64,000 bases of DNA from Paenibacillus uliginis N3/975 (GCF_900177425.1 NZ_LT840184.1:16308-80307); one strand, 5' to 3'. Shown: positions 52,420 through 62,018, counted from the stretch's first letter. Numbers and translations are program-made. Notes: generated by a model not told the origin, from the sequence alone.

Positions 52420-52601
52420 TTTTCTTTCCTCCATTATCACAATTATTTTTTTGTTTTCCCGCTGCCTCATGCCTATGCCTTGTTTTATCTGGGGAAACTT
52501 TACATTTTATAAATAGAGTATGTGGTAAAGCCGCTGTAAACTCAACTGTTAGTTTGACAAGCCCGGGTATAACATATAATTGATGGCTATTTAGACCGTG
52601 A

Positions 52602-52715
52602 GAGGGCCATGTCGACCTAATTCATCCGGAAACACAAGAAGATTATGCGTATAAGCATCAAAGCCAGTGGTTTCGCGTTTGTAAGTGTGATAGTATTTAC
52701 ATCTATATAAGATGA
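52602..52715 (+). pseudogene. Possible gene-end remnant before the GIY-YIG gene
   Basis: A 37-codon plus-strand frame with protein-like composition (HVDLIHPETQEDYAYK and WFRVCKCDS segments) ends at TGA 52713-52715. It has no start codon or ribosome site and I do not recognise it. Confidence 0.25.
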
Positions 52716-52729
52716 GGAAGTGAGCTTTA

Positions 52730-53086
52730 GTGATAAACATAACCATTCCAACACCGGATGTTACCATTACCAAACAAGATGCTCCAGAGCTAAGTCATAT
52801 TTACGGATTTACGGATTTTCACCTGATCTCCAGAGAAAAGGGTGGGATCTTTATGTTTTACAACGATAATGACGAGCTGTTGTTCGTTGGAAAAGCTAGA
52901 AAGCTGAGACCTAGAATCAAGAAACATTTCGAGGATTCTGTGTCCGTGATCAAGAACCATAGAAACGAAGTTACGAAAATTGAAGTGTGTATTATCGAAG
53001 ATGCAGTTCACAGAGAAATCTATGAAACGTACATTATTAATGAGCTCAAGGCCAAATACAACGTAGATAAAGTGTTTTTCAAATAA
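52730..53086 (+). CDS. GIY-YIG domain protein with substituted active-site tyrosines
   Basis: A 118-residue protein whose main part (about 38-110) resembles the UvrC-type GIY-YIG nuclease fold: GGIFMFYNDNDELLFVGKAR then LRPRIKKHF and EIYETYIINELKAKYN. The tyrosines of the GIY and YIG motifs are phenylalanine here (F41 and F52), while K55, R62 and a downstream glutamate remain. Catalysis is therefore doubtful. The GTG start follows GAGGAAG. A convergent terminator follows. Confidence 0.75.
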   Translation: MINITIPTPDVTITKQDAPELSHIYGFTDFHLISREKGGIFMFYNDNDELLFVGKARKLRPRIKKHFEDSVSVIKNHRNEVTKIEVCIIEDAVHREIYETYIINELKAKYNVDKVFFK

Positions 53087-53098
53087 TTAGTAGACAAT

Positions 53099-53146
53099 AA
53101 AAAAGCAATAGACGCAGCCTCTCAGGACTACGTTATTGCTTTTTTT
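53099..53146. terminator. Bidirectional terminator between GIY-YIG and MFS genes
   Basis: Stem AAAAAGCAATA.../TATTGCTTTTT with flanking runs suitable for both strands. Confidence 0.75.
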
Positions 53147-53150
53147 GTGT

Positions 53151-54359
53151 TTAACGGGCTTGCAACGCACTATGTTTACGTTCAACGATGTAGCAGGCCG
53201 TACCCAGGATTAGACCGAGCCCTACAAGCAGCGCACCAACCCAAAGAAGGGATGTTATGGACAGATGTGTAATGACCCATCCTCCAATGAAAGCTCCAGC
53301 GGCATTACCCAGATTACCGGCAGAATGACTGGAAGTAGAAGCAAGCGCTGGAGCGGCCTGGGCCAGACTCATAATCCGTACTTGCAGTCCCGGCATCACT
53401 GCGAAGGAAGCAGTACCCCATAGAAATATAGTCAGTACGGCAGCTAGCGGACTATACACGGTAAAGGTAAAGAGGGTAAGGATGACACATATTGAAAAAT
53501 ATAGCCCCAGTATAGAAGGCATCAGCTTCCAGTCTGCAAGCTTGCCGCCAACGATATTACCAATCGTGACGCCACAGCCGAACAGGACCAGAATCCAGGT
53601 TACACTATATTCGGCGAAACCGGTCACTTTTACGAGCAGGGGAGTAATATACGTAAATACGGTGAATAAGCCGGCGTTGCCTAGAGCGCCGATTAGCAGG
53701 TATAGGAGCAGCTTGGGCTGAATCAGAGCGGAAACCTGCTGTACAAGACTAGCCGGTTTGTCTTGTTTCATATGCGGAATGAAGGCAATAATGCCGATCA
53801 GTGCCACAACACCCATGATTGCAATTGCGCCAAAAGAAGCCCGCCATCCCATGTTTTGTCCGATGAATGTACCCAGAGGAACCCCAATGATATTAGCAAT
53901 GGTTAAGCCCGCCATCATAATGGACACAGCCCCGGCACGCTTATTCGGTGGCACCAGATTAGAGGCGATAACGGCGCCAACCCCGAAGAACGTCCCGTGG
54001 GTTAATGCAGTTATCATGCGGGCTATCATTAGTACAGCATAATTCGGAGCGAACACAGAAATGCCATTGCCTAGAATGAATAGAACCATGAGTAGATACA
54101 GCAGCTTTTTTTGCGGGATTCGTTGTGTAAGGATTGTCAGAATGGGAGCACCCACGGCTACCCCTAGAGCGTACATCGTAATGAGTTGTCCTGCGGTTGA
54201 AATGCTAACATGCAGATCATCAGCTACATTGGGTAGAATCCCCATAATAACAAATTCAGTCATGCCGATCGCAAAAGCGCCTGCCGTAAGAGATAGTATA
54301 GAGACAGGGAATGGTTCTTTACGTACCTGTTTTCTGTTCATACTTTGAGTTAGATTCAT
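53151..54359 (-). CDS. MFS transporter, AraJ/PbuE-like (DHA1) family
   Basis: A 402-residue permease with about 12 helices. Motifs include GMTEFVIMGILPNVADDL in the first helix, ALTHGTFFGVGAVIA and AGLTIANIIGVPLGTFIGQ, typical of DHA1 exporters for sugars, purines or drugs. The ATG at 54357-54359 is taken as start because upstream codons lie in spacer; AAAGGTTGA is somewhat distant. Its start lies 53 bases after the mraY-like stop on the same strand. Confidence 0.85.
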   Translation of the reverse strand: MNLTQSMNRKQVRKEPFPVSILSLTAGAFAIGMTEFVIMGILPNVADDLHVSISTAGQLITMYALGVAVGAPILTILTQRIPQKKLLYLLMVLFILGNGISVFAPNYAVLMIARMITALTHGTFFGVGAVIASNLVPPNKRAGAVSIMMAGLTIANIIGVPLGTFIGQNMGWRASFGAIAIMGVVALIGIIAFIPHMKQDKPASLVQQVSALIQPKLLLYLLIGALGNAGLFTVFTYITPLLVKVTGFAEYSVTWILVLFGCGVTIGNIVGGKLADWKLMPSILGLYFSICVILTLFTFTVYSPLAAVLTIFLWGTASFAVMPGLQVRIMSLAQAAPALASTSSHSAGNLGNAAGAFIGGWVITHLSITSLLWVGALLVGLGLILGTACYIVERKHSALQAR

Positions 54360-54411
54360 GGTGAAGATGTCAACCTTTCTTCTGTCTATAATGAAGTCAC
54401 TTGGATTACAT

Positions 54412-55374
54412 TTATGAATTTCCACCGAGTACATACTTCCATAGAAGCCAGCAAATAAGCACTGAAAACCAGGAGATAAAACCAAACACCATAACAATCT
54501 TGTTCTCGCTCCAGCCATACTTGAGATTGAAGTGATAATGAATAGGGGCCATCCGGAACAGCCGCAACTTCGTACGTTTGTAATACCAGACCTGCAAGAT
54601 AACAGATAGCTGTTCTGCTAGATAAACAGAGAACAGGATCGGGATCAAAATCTCAACCTTCTCGATCACTGCCAAAATGGAGAGTGAGCCTCCAATCGCG
54701 AGTGATCCGGTATCGCCCATAAATGCTCGAGCCGGATAAATATTGTACAGAAACAGACCGAGCAGACAGCCAATCATAACGAGCGAGAATACTTGTACTT
54801 CGGGTCTCTCTGAAATCAGAAAGAAGAAAAAATAGGTCGGGATCGACACATTAATTAACAGTCCATCCAGCCCGTCCGTAAAATTGATGGCATTGGCGGA
54901 GCCGACCACGAACAGCAGCATGACCGGCAGATATATATAAATGGGCAATTGCAGCTGGAATTCCTGGAACAACGAGATGTTACTTGTCAGACCAAACGAA
55001 CGGAACAGCACAAATAGCAGCGCCCCAGTAAATGCAAATTGAAAAGTGAGTTTCATGCGACCAGAAATACCTGAGGGATCCTGAAACACGGCCTTTTTGT
55101 AATCGTCCATAAAGCCGATGGAGCTAAACAGTATAAACGTAATGCATAAAAACATCATTAGAGGGGTGGGATGAAACTGAAGTGACATCGCTACACCTGT
55201 CAGCAAAATAAGGCCTGCCATGAGCGGTGTTCCACGCTTGGCTTGATGGTCTGGTGGCAGTTCCGTGCGAATTGGCTGCGTAAGCTTCAGCGTGTGTAAT
55301 CCTTTAATGAGCAGCGGCGTCAACACCGCGACTAGTAAGAATGATAAACCAGACACGCCTAAAATCCCGAACAT
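54412..55374 (-). CDS. mraY: MraY-like phospho-N-acetylmuramoyl-pentapeptide transferase, orphan paralogue
   Basis: A 320-residue membrane enzyme with about ten helices of the family that makes lipid I from UDP-MurNAc-pentapeptide and undecaprenyl phosphate. Catalytic acids D90-D91 (MDDYKK), NFTDGLDGL and D221 (FMGDTGS) are present. The usual HHH motif reads H279-Y280-H281. It stands outside any cell-division cluster: neighbours are transporters. A second, specialised copy (for example during sporulation or antibiotic stress) is plausible; the real dcw copy is not in the window. Confidence 0.85.
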   Translation of the reverse strand: MFGILGVSGLSFLLVAVLTPLLIKGLHTLKLTQPIRTELPPDHQAKRGTPLMAGLILLTGVAMSLQFHPTPLMMFLCITFILFSSIGFMDDYKKAVFQDPSGISGRMKLTFQFAFTGALLFVLFRSFGLTSNISLFQEFQLQLPIYIYLPVMLLFVVGSANAINFTDGLDGLLINVSIPTYFFFFLISERPEVQVFSLVMIGCLLGLFLYNIYPARAFMGDTGSLAIGGSLSILAVIEKVEILIPILFSVYLAEQLSVILQVWYYKRTKLRLFRMAPIHYHFNLKYGWSENKIVMVFGFISWFSVLICWLLWKYVLGGNS

Positions 55375-55462
55375 ATAATAAACACCGCTTCCTGACGGAT
55401 TGTCCTTTTTTATTATGTAATTCGATTATATGGACAATTATTCCTTTTGTGAACAATAAAAT

Positions 55463-55490
55463 AAGCCACTCCTTAAAGGAGTGGCCTTCT
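55463..55490 (-). terminator. Terminator of the NSS transporter gene
   Basis: Stem GCCACTCCTT/AAGGAGTGGC with a T-rich minus-strand tail. Confidence 0.78.
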
Positions 55491-55512
55491 TTCACGTTAT
55501 CTTGATGCAAGT

Positions 55513-56868
55513 TTATTCAAAATTAATAACTCCCGTCGTATGCAGCAGCACGAGGAACACGAGAATCGGTGCTACATATCGCAGCATGAAGAGCCATACA
55601 CGGAACCAGCCGGATTTCAGGCCTGCGCCTTCGGCGGCCCCTTTCCAGTAATATCCCGCAAAGATCGTAGTTATAAGTCCGCCGATCGGAAGCAGGATGT
55701 TGGAGGTGATGAAATCCATCCAGTCAAAGAACGACTTTCCTCCGATATCGTCAAGTAATGGTACCGTACCGAATGACAAGACGGATGGAAGACCGACCAA
55801 CAGAATGGACACGGTTATAACGATTACGGACTTTGTACGGCCCCAGCCCCAACGTTCCATAGCGTAGGACACCGGTACTTCAAGTAGTGAGACGGTAGAG
55901 GTCAATGCTGCGAACGAAAGCAGGACAAAGAACAGACCGCCGAAGAATGTACCAAATGGCATGGCCGAAAAGGCTGCTGGCAGGGCGATAAAGACAAGTG
56001 ATGGTCCTGCGTCCGGCTCAATACCAAAAGAAGCGGTGGTTGGGAAAATAATGAGACCTGCAATGAATGCATAGATAAGGTCACCGGCTCCAATGGCAAG
56101 TGTTGCCGTGCCGAGCGATTGACGCTTGTCTACATAAGCGCCATAGGTAAGCAGAATACCCATGCCCAGGGATAGTGAGAAGAAGGCATGTCCCAGAGCG
56201 ACCAATGCAGCTTCTGTAGACAGCTTGGAGAAGTCCGGGTTCAGGAAGAAGGATACCCCGGCTCCTGCCCCTGGCAGTGTAACCGCTCGGATCATGAGCA
56301 CGATCAACAGCATAATAAGGCCCGGAATCAGTATTTTGTTAAACTTCTCAATACCTCCGGATATACCGCGTGCCACGACAAACCCTGTAAGCGCAATGGC
56401 TACCACCTGCCATACCATCGGCATATAACCGCCAGTAAAGGCAGTAAATTGCCCTCCGAAATTAGAATCCACAAATAACTGCCCGCTGAACGATAAAAAC
56501 GCATAATGAAGCGTCCAGCCTGCGATAATGACGTAAAAGGACAAGATGATGAATGGCGCAATAACCTGCAGCAGCCCTAAAGGACCGAATGCCTTGGGCC
56601 CGCCTGCCTTGACATAAGAAGTTGCGGCACTTCCACGCCCGGCACGTCCAATTGCAAGTTCAGCCAGAAGCACAGGCAGACCGATAATGATCAGGCAGGT
56701 GATGAAGAGAAGGAAAAAAGCCGCTCCACCATGCTCCCCGGTAATGTACGGAAATTTCCACATGTTCCCCAGGCCTACAGAACTTCCGATTGCAGCCAGA
56801 ATAAAACCCATTGAAGAAAAACGATCATTCTTACCGGGAGCTGTCGGATTCCCTTGTTGTAAACTCAT
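55513..56868 (-). CDS. Sodium-dependent transporter, NSS family
   Basis: A 451-residue symporter with 11-12 helices of the LeuT/MhsT fold. Helix 1 has the signature IGSSVGLGNMWKFPYITGEH, with the unwound sodium- and substrate-binding stretch. Closest in layout to B. subtilis YocR and YhdH, presumed amino-acid importers. GGGGGTT precedes the ATG. A stand-alone gene with its own terminator. Confidence 0.9.
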   Translation of the reverse strand: MSLQQGNPTAPGKNDRFSSMGFILAAIGSSVGLGNMWKFPYITGEHGGAAFFLLFITCLIIIGLPVLLAELAIGRAGRGSAATSYVKAGGPKAFGPLGLLQVIAPFIILSFYVIIAGWTLHYAFLSFSGQLFVDSNFGGQFTAFTGGYMPMVWQVVAIALTGFVVARGISGGIEKFNKILIPGLIMLLIVLMIRAVTLPGAGAGVSFFLNPDFSKLSTEAALVALGHAFFSLSLGMGILLTYGAYVDKRQSLGTATLAIGAGDLIYAFIAGLIIFPTTASFGIEPDAGPSLVFIALPAAFSAMPFGTFFGGLFFVLLSFAALTSTVSLLEVPVSYAMERWGWGRTKSVIVITVSILLVGLPSVLSFGTVPLLDDIGGKSFFDWMDFITSNILLPIGGLITTIFAGYYWKGAAEGAGLKSGWFRVWLFMLRYVAPILVFLVLLHTTGVINFE

Positions 56869-57062
56869 AAATTAACCCCCAGTCGATTGTATTACAGTAT
56901 TAAAGTTTCTTTATTATATTTCATATCGTGTCAGAAAGTAATGAGTAAAATCTCTAAACCTTAGATAATATACCTATAACTTCTATAGGTTTTCCTTATC
57001 AACAGTTACCCCGTGATGGTTACGGTATAATCGCCACTCGCAATCAGATCGGACAGTATTTA

Positions 57063-57098
57063 GAAAAAGAGCGCTGATTCACTTTGTGAATCCAGCGC
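57063..57098 (-). terminator. Terminator after the truncated glycosyltransferase
   Basis: Stem GCGCTGATTCAC/GTGAATCCAGCGC (one bulge), then a T-run on the minus strand. Confidence 0.78.
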
Positions 57099-57115
57099 AC
57101 CACATATCACTCAGA

Positions 57116-57665
57116 TTAGCCAAACCGCTGCGTTTTATACCACTTGTTTTGTCGGCCTGTAATCTTATCCATAATTATGGATATAAAAGCTTTTATAGAA
57201 ACAACCAAGAATAGCTGCGCATAGGTGAAGTAGGATATACAGGATAAAATAAAGTTACGTGTATTGCTTTGTCCGATGTCCGCGGCCAAAGCCAGATTGA
57301 TCTGCAGCACATAAATGTAATACATGAGCGCCCAGGCAATGACCAGGTATACATACACATCGCTTTGGAACTGAAATGGAGATACGACATTCGGGTTAAA
57401 CAGAGCAATAATCTGGTAAACAATGTTCGATACAAACAGGATATCCGAGACAATGATAGCAATCATGAACCAGAAATAACTGGCAGCGTAATATAAAACC
57501 TGCATCTTGATACGCCAGCTTGACCGGTTGAACAAGTGATGGATATTGTCCGTCACAACCCGGTAGTTACCCTTGGCCCAACGTTCCCGCTGCTTCATAT
57601 ATACACTCAGCTGTTCCGGTTCCTGCTGATAGGCTTCGGCTTGCCGGGTGGGTATCCGCTTTTCG
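57116..57665 (-). pseudogene. Family 2 glycosyltransferase, C-terminal remnant
   Basis: The minus-strand frame can be read from about 57665 (TRQAEAYQQEPEQLSVYMKQ) without a start, and continues through the QxxRW motif KQRERWAKGN into about four membrane helices. This matches the last third of BcsA- or NodC-like processive glycosyltransferases. The nucleotide-sugar-binding domain and the DxD motif are missing. An internal ATG at 57598 gives 160 residues, which could not be catalytic alone. Confidence 0.72.
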
Positions 57666-57771
57666 TTGTTAGCAGAACCGCATCTATATAACTCTACCTG
57701 TTTATTTCTAAAATAGGAATGGGGGAAAATTTCTATTCATGGGATACAAACTTCAATAACTTTATATAAAG

Positions 57772-57814
57772 AAGCTGTACCCTATACTGTCAGTCGAGAC
57801 AGAAGGCACAGCTT
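57772..57814 (-). terminator. Terminator-like hairpin after the GDPD gene
   Basis: Arms AAGCTGTACC and GGCACAGCTT with one mismatch and an inner loop; a T-rich stretch follows on the minus strand. Confidence 0.5.
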
Positions 57815-57885
57815 TACTAGAGTTGATTCAGACTCGTAAGGAAGTTGTACTCAACGAGATTAGTATTCATATTCTAAATATTTCC

Positions 57886-58875
57886 TTATGGTTTCAACTC
57901 GCCTAGTTTCAGTGCCGGAGCGATCAAATCAATGCGATTTGTCCACAGGCCGCCGCTATAATCAGTGGGCAGTCTTTCCAGGTCCTGCTCTGAATCAAAC
58001 CCTTCCGACCATCCGCCGTTACCGGCCACCACAATTACCCGCGTATTTACACTATCCATACGGTTCAAAAATTTATCCGGCCATCCCCATAAGTAACGGG
58101 CATATTTTTCAGGAATATGTAGCTGAGTATTGCGGCATACCGAGGGTATATATCCCGTCCAGCTAGCGCCTGTATAGGAAACGAGGCAGCTCTTCAGGGT
58201 AGCCTTGGACATAACCCGAAGAGAAGGGAGCTGGGCTTTCAAGGTACTAATGGGTGCATCATCACCATACACCGTAAGCTTACTCAAATGCTCTTCCGGC
58301 AGATTTTGAAGATACTCCGCCAGTTGAGCCCCTTCTTTTGCATCGCTGCTCTTGATATGGATCAGGAAAGAGCTGTCCGGGAATGTGGATAGAACCTCGC
58401 TCAAGGAAGGCATAAGACCCGTTCCTTTACCCCGAAACGGATAAGTAGCTCCTTTGTCAGCCGTGTATCCATAACCGATGTCTATGTTTTTCAGCTCTTC
58501 CATGGTATAATCCATGACCATGCCTTGTACGTTCGTACGGCATCCTAAGGTCCAATCATGAAATACGGCAAACTGACCGTCCTTTGTCGGTTTGATATCC
58601 AGCTCAACCAGGTCCGCTCCCGCGTCAAAGGCGGCTTCCATGGACGGAATTGTATTTTCCAAATAGGGATGCTCCGGCTCGTAAATGCGAGAGGCCGTGC
58701 AAGTGTCCGCTTCAATGCCCTCCATGGTAAATGTTTGGCCAAGACCGCGGTGTGCAAGAAGTAAAGGTTCACCCGTGCGTTCTTTGGTAAGAAGTGAAGT
58801 ATTATTTAAAAATATAAATATGAACAGTACGAGAATAAACGGTATAATTTTCTTCCATCTTTTTTTGTTTTTCAC
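57886..58875 (-). CDS. Membrane-anchored glycerophosphodiester phosphodiesterase
   Basis: A 329-residue protein. An N-terminal anchor helix (about 8-27) leads to a GDPD domain: catalytic-start AHRGLGQTF, ENTIPSMEAAFDAGADLVELDI, KDGQFAVFHDW and the C-terminal GLWTNRID. It hydrolyses glycerophosphodiesters, probably on the outer face of the membrane. The GTG start at 58873-58875 lies eight bases after GGAGG; earlier frames have no site. It is divergent from the FHA-winged-helix gene. Confidence 0.87.
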   Translation of the reverse strand: MKNKKRWKKIIPFILVLFIFIFLNNTSLLTKERTGEPLLLAHRGLGQTFTMEGIEADTCTASRIYEPEHPYLENTIPSMEAAFDAGADLVELDIKPTKDGQFAVFHDWTLGCRTNVQGMVMDYTMEELKNIDIGYGYTADKGATYPFRGKGTGLMPSLSEVLSTFPDSSFLIHIKSSDAKEGAQLAEYLQNLPEEHLSKLTVYGDDAPISTLKAQLPSLRVMSKATLKSCLVSYTGASWTGYIPSVCRNTQLHIPEKYARYLWGWPDKFLNRMDSVNTRVIVVAGNGGWSEGFDSEQDLERLPTDYSGGLWTNRIDLIAPALKLGELKP

Positions 58876-59034
58876 TATCCGATCCTCCACAATCTGTTTA
58901 CAATATACAGTAATAAAGACCCTCATATTTAATTTTATCCATATGGAGAGCTCACTCAATAGCTGAACCATAACAATTACATGATAACGATCTGATAATA
59001 GCAATATAATGATAAAGATACGGGAGGGCTAGTT

Positions 59035-59721
59035 ATGGATAAATCCTCCTTTTTGATGGTGGAACGGGGAAATCCTTACGAGCGGGGGGATATCATTCCG
59101 CTGACAAGCAAGATGATTATTTTGGGCAGAAAGGGAAAGCAGTGGGATCCCGATATTTCCTTTGATAATGTGTTTGTGTCCCGGAAACACGCAGCTCTAT
59201 TGTATAAAAACGGGCGCTTCTTCATTAAAGATTTGAACAGTAAGCATGGGACTTTCGTGAATCAGGAACGGCTGGCGCCGAACGGGGAAAGACCCCTTCA
59301 AAATGCGGATTCGGTTGCGCTGGCGGGTGATTTGATTGTTTTGTCGTTCTCCATCCTCAGCATGGATGAAACGATGGACATTACGCCGCTGATGAAACAA
59401 ATGGCGGTTGTTGAGGCACCCGGCGGGGTTAAACTGGACCCGTTCAAACAGGAGCTTGTTTTCGGAGAAGACGTTTATGCTTTTTCAGAAAAAGAGTATA
59501 AATGCATGGAGATGCTGATCCATCATAAAGGGCAGTTCGTGTCTAAGGAACAGCTAAAGCTGGAGGTATGGCCTGAACGAAGTTATAGCATAGGAGAGAT
59601 TCCGGATGTGAGCGCGGAGGAGCTAAATGCCCTAATCTACCGGGTAAGGAAGAAAACGCGTCATATTTTGTCTATTGAAAGTATCCGGGGGAAAGGATAC
59701 ATACTGCATTCTAAAGATTAG
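59035..59721 (+). CDS. FHA domain fused to an OmpR-type winged helix
   Basis: A 228-residue cytosolic protein. The FHA domain (about 28-95) has the phosphothreonine-recognition pattern VSRKHAALLYKNGRFFIKDL and SKHGTFVNQ. The C-terminal winged helix (about 130-226) resembles OmpR-family output domains (FSEKEYKCMEMLI, SKEQLKLEVWP, GKGYIL). It lacks a receiver domain, so phosphothreonine signalling from a Ser/Thr kinase may replace a histidine kinase. GGGAGG precedes the ATG. It is divergent from a GDPD gene, a possible target. Confidence 0.85.
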   Translation: MDKSSFLMVERGNPYERGDIIPLTSKMIILGRKGKQWDPDISFDNVFVSRKHAALLYKNGRFFIKDLNSKHGTFVNQERLAPNGERPLQNADSVALAGDLIVLSFSILSMDETMDITPLMKQMAVVEAPGGVKLDPFKQELVFGEDVYAFSEKEYKCMEMLIHHKGQFVSKEQLKLEVWPERSYSIGEIPDVSAEELNALIYRVRKKTRHILSIESIRGKGYILHSKD

Positions 59722-59735
59722 ATGACGGCTATATT

Positions 59736-59795
59736 AAAAAAGGGACATCCCCGAGACCAGTAAATCTGGCTTGCACGGGATGTCCCTCTTTTCTT
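59736..59795. terminator. Bidirectional terminator between FHA and GH92 genes
   Basis: AGGGACATCCC (59741-59751) and GGGATGTCCCT (59777-59787) form the outer stem, with an inner CCAG/CTGG stem, followed by CTTTTCTT. Convergent genes on both sides. Confidence 0.75.
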
Positions 59796-59825
59796 GTTAA
59801 ATGGAGTGCATAATATGATTAATCG

Positions 59826-62018
59826 TTATTTTTTTGAAATCGAGAATGGAATCTCGTCTTGTTCATATTGGCGGAAGCTAGGAGCCAACCCAAGGCGGAA
59901 ATCCAGTGTTTTGCCATCCATTATATCCTCATGCTTAATGTACAGCTTGGTGTAGTCTTCGCCGTCCAGCTTAACATTCGCTACGAAATTGGACTGAGGA
60001 TTATTGTTGTCGGTATGAACCTGCATTTGTTTGCCGTTTGGAAGTTCAATCGTTACGCTGTCGAATAGCGGAATACCGAGTACATATTCACCGCTTCCCG
60101 GACATACCGGATAGAAGCCCATGGAGCTGAATACATACCATCCGGCCATACTTCCGTTATCCTCATCACCTGGGAATCCGTCAAAGCCGCTGTTGAACAG
60201 GTTCGTCAAAATCTGCTTGATCACAACCTGGGACGAAGCCGGCTGTCCGACATAGTTGAACAGATATGGAATATGGAAGCTCGGCTGATTGGAAATCGCC
60301 ACCTGTCCGAAATCGATCGCCGCCATTTCACTCATTTCATGAATTTCAAAGCCGTAACCCTTCACATCAAAGTCCGGAGCTTTGTTGCACAATTCGGTTA
60401 TTTTGTTAAAGAATCGTTCCTTCGATCCATAGCCTTCAATCAATCCTTCGAAATCTTGGAATACCGCAAAGCTGGTCTGCCACGCACTACCTTCGGCATA
60501 ATCAAGTCCCCAGCTTGTATCGTTGAAGTCCGGACGGAATTGTCCATTCTGGTCCTTAGCCCGCATAAACCCGGTTTCGGCATCAAAAATGTTGCGGTAG
60601 TTCAGCGCGCTTTGTCTGTATCGATCAGCCAATTCGGTGTTCCCTAATACATCCGCTACCCGGCTGATACAGTAATCGCTGTAAGCATAATCGAGCGTAT
60701 GGTTGACGCTTTCGTGATAGTTGCTTGGAACATAACCGTATTTCAAATAATCCAGAGTGCCCTGGCGACCGTAAATGTTCATTTCGCTCTGTGTTGTTGC
60801 TGCCTTCAGCATCGCTTCAAGCAGTTCTGGCAGCAGAGGATCGGCAATGCCTTTTACGGCTGCGTCAGCAATAACGGCATCAATCAGTGTACCAGGCATC
60901 AGACCGCGCTCATCCGGAGACAGCCATTTTGGCAAGAAGCCGGCTTCTCGGTACGAATTCAGATAGCCCTCCAGCATTTCCTTGTACTCCTGAGGGGCAA
61001 TAATGGAATAGAGCGGATACACTGTTTTGTATGTATCCCAGAATCCGTTATTGGTGTATAGAATGCCTTTCTTAACGGCTTTGGCGGTCGTATCGTAATG
61101 AATCGGTTCCATATTACCATCCAGCTCATAGAACTTTTGAGGGAACAGGAACATGCGGTACAAGCATGTATAGAAGGTCTTTAAATATTCTTCATTGTGA
61201 TGTGTCACTTTGATTTTGTTTAAATAGTGATTCCAAGCGTTAGCTGCTTCTTCTTTCATATTTTCAAAAGAGGTTGCAATCTCCCGCTGGTAGTTGAGCT
61301 CCGCCTGCTCGAGGCTAATAAAGGAGGTGGCAAGTTTGACCTCCAGCGTATCTTTCTCACAATCCGTAAAGCGAATGACAGCATGCTGATCGGTTCCTTC
61401 CAGCACTGCAACGTTCTCTAGTTGTTCTTTGGCATTGTAAAAGCCAGAAGTGGATGGATCGATGTCCTTGTTGAATGTCATAACTATATATATTCCAAAA
61501 TTCTCGTCCTGACAGCCGGAGAAATTGCTAATAAAGCCTGAGACTTTACGGCTTGCTGCATCCCATTGCAGCGAGCTTTTCCCTTTAGCGTTCAGAACAA
61601 GACCTGCTTGTTGACTGGAGTTGTATTTAATTCGAAGCGATGCACCGTAACAGGACGGAACGAGTTCAGTCGTTATGTTGTAACGCTGCTGCTTTACGCG
61701 AACATAATGTGGTTTGAAGATGGCTTCTTCAGGACGATAGGAGCTTTGACAGGAGAAGATAGACCCTCTGATCTTGTCATCGGCAACCGGCGTCATTAGG
61801 AAATGGGCGAAGTCTCCCATCCAAGGACTCGGCTGGTGTGTCAAGCGTATTCCTTGAAAAACACGGTCATTCGGATTGAAGAACCAGCTTCCCTGATCGT
61901 TGGTTTGAACAACAAAGTGATTCATACCAAAAGGTACCGAAGTGTACGGCAGCGTATTGCCGTTCGAATACGAATGTTTGTTGTTGGAGCCTTGTCTAGT
62001 ATCGATATAGTGCAGCAT
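59826..62018 (-). CDS. GH92 family alpha-1,2-mannosidase
   Basis: A 730-residue intracellular exo-mannosidase. The N-terminal beta-sandwich (about 1-230) begins DTRQGSNNKHSYSNGNTLPY; the (alpha/alpha)6 barrel has the GH92 signatures GFWDTYKTVYP, SPDERGLMPG and the catalytic/calcium region GDEDNGSMAGWYVFSSMGFY. No signal peptide, so imported oligosaccharides are the likely substrate. AAAGGAG precedes the ATG. It lies 36 bases after its GntR/LacI regulator on the same strand. Confidence 0.93.
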   Translation of the reverse strand: MLHYIDTRQGSNNKHSYSNGNTLPYTSVPFGMNHFVVQTNDQGSWFFNPNDRVFQGIRLTHQPSPWMGDFAHFLMTPVADDKIRGSIFSCQSSYRPEEAIFKPHYVRVKQQRYNITTELVPSCYGASLRIKYNSSQQAGLVLNAKGKSSLQWDAASRKVSGFISNFSGCQDENFGIYIVMTFNKDIDPSTSGFYNAKEQLENVAVLEGTDQHAVIRFTDCEKDTLEVKLATSFISLEQAELNYQREIATSFENMKEEAANAWNHYLNKIKVTHHNEEYLKTFYTCLYRMFLFPQKFYELDGNMEPIHYDTTAKAVKKGILYTNNGFWDTYKTVYPLYSIIAPQEYKEMLEGYLNSYREAGFLPKWLSPDERGLMPGTLIDAVIADAAVKGIADPLLPELLEAMLKAATTQSEMNIYGRQGTLDYLKYGYVPSNYHESVNHTLDYAYSDYCISRVADVLGNTELADRYRQSALNYRNIFDAETGFMRAKDQNGQFRPDFNDTSWGLDYAEGSAWQTSFAVFQDFEGLIEGYGSKERFFNKITELCNKAPDFDVKGYGFEIHEMSEMAAIDFGQVAISNQPSFHIPYLFNYVGQPASSQVVIKQILTNLFNSGFDGFPGDEDNGSMAGWYVFSSMGFYPVCPGSGEYVLGIPLFDSVTIELPNGKQMQVHTDNNNPQSNFVANVKLDGEDYTKLYIKHEDIMDGKTLDFRLGLAPSFRQYEQDEIPFSISKK

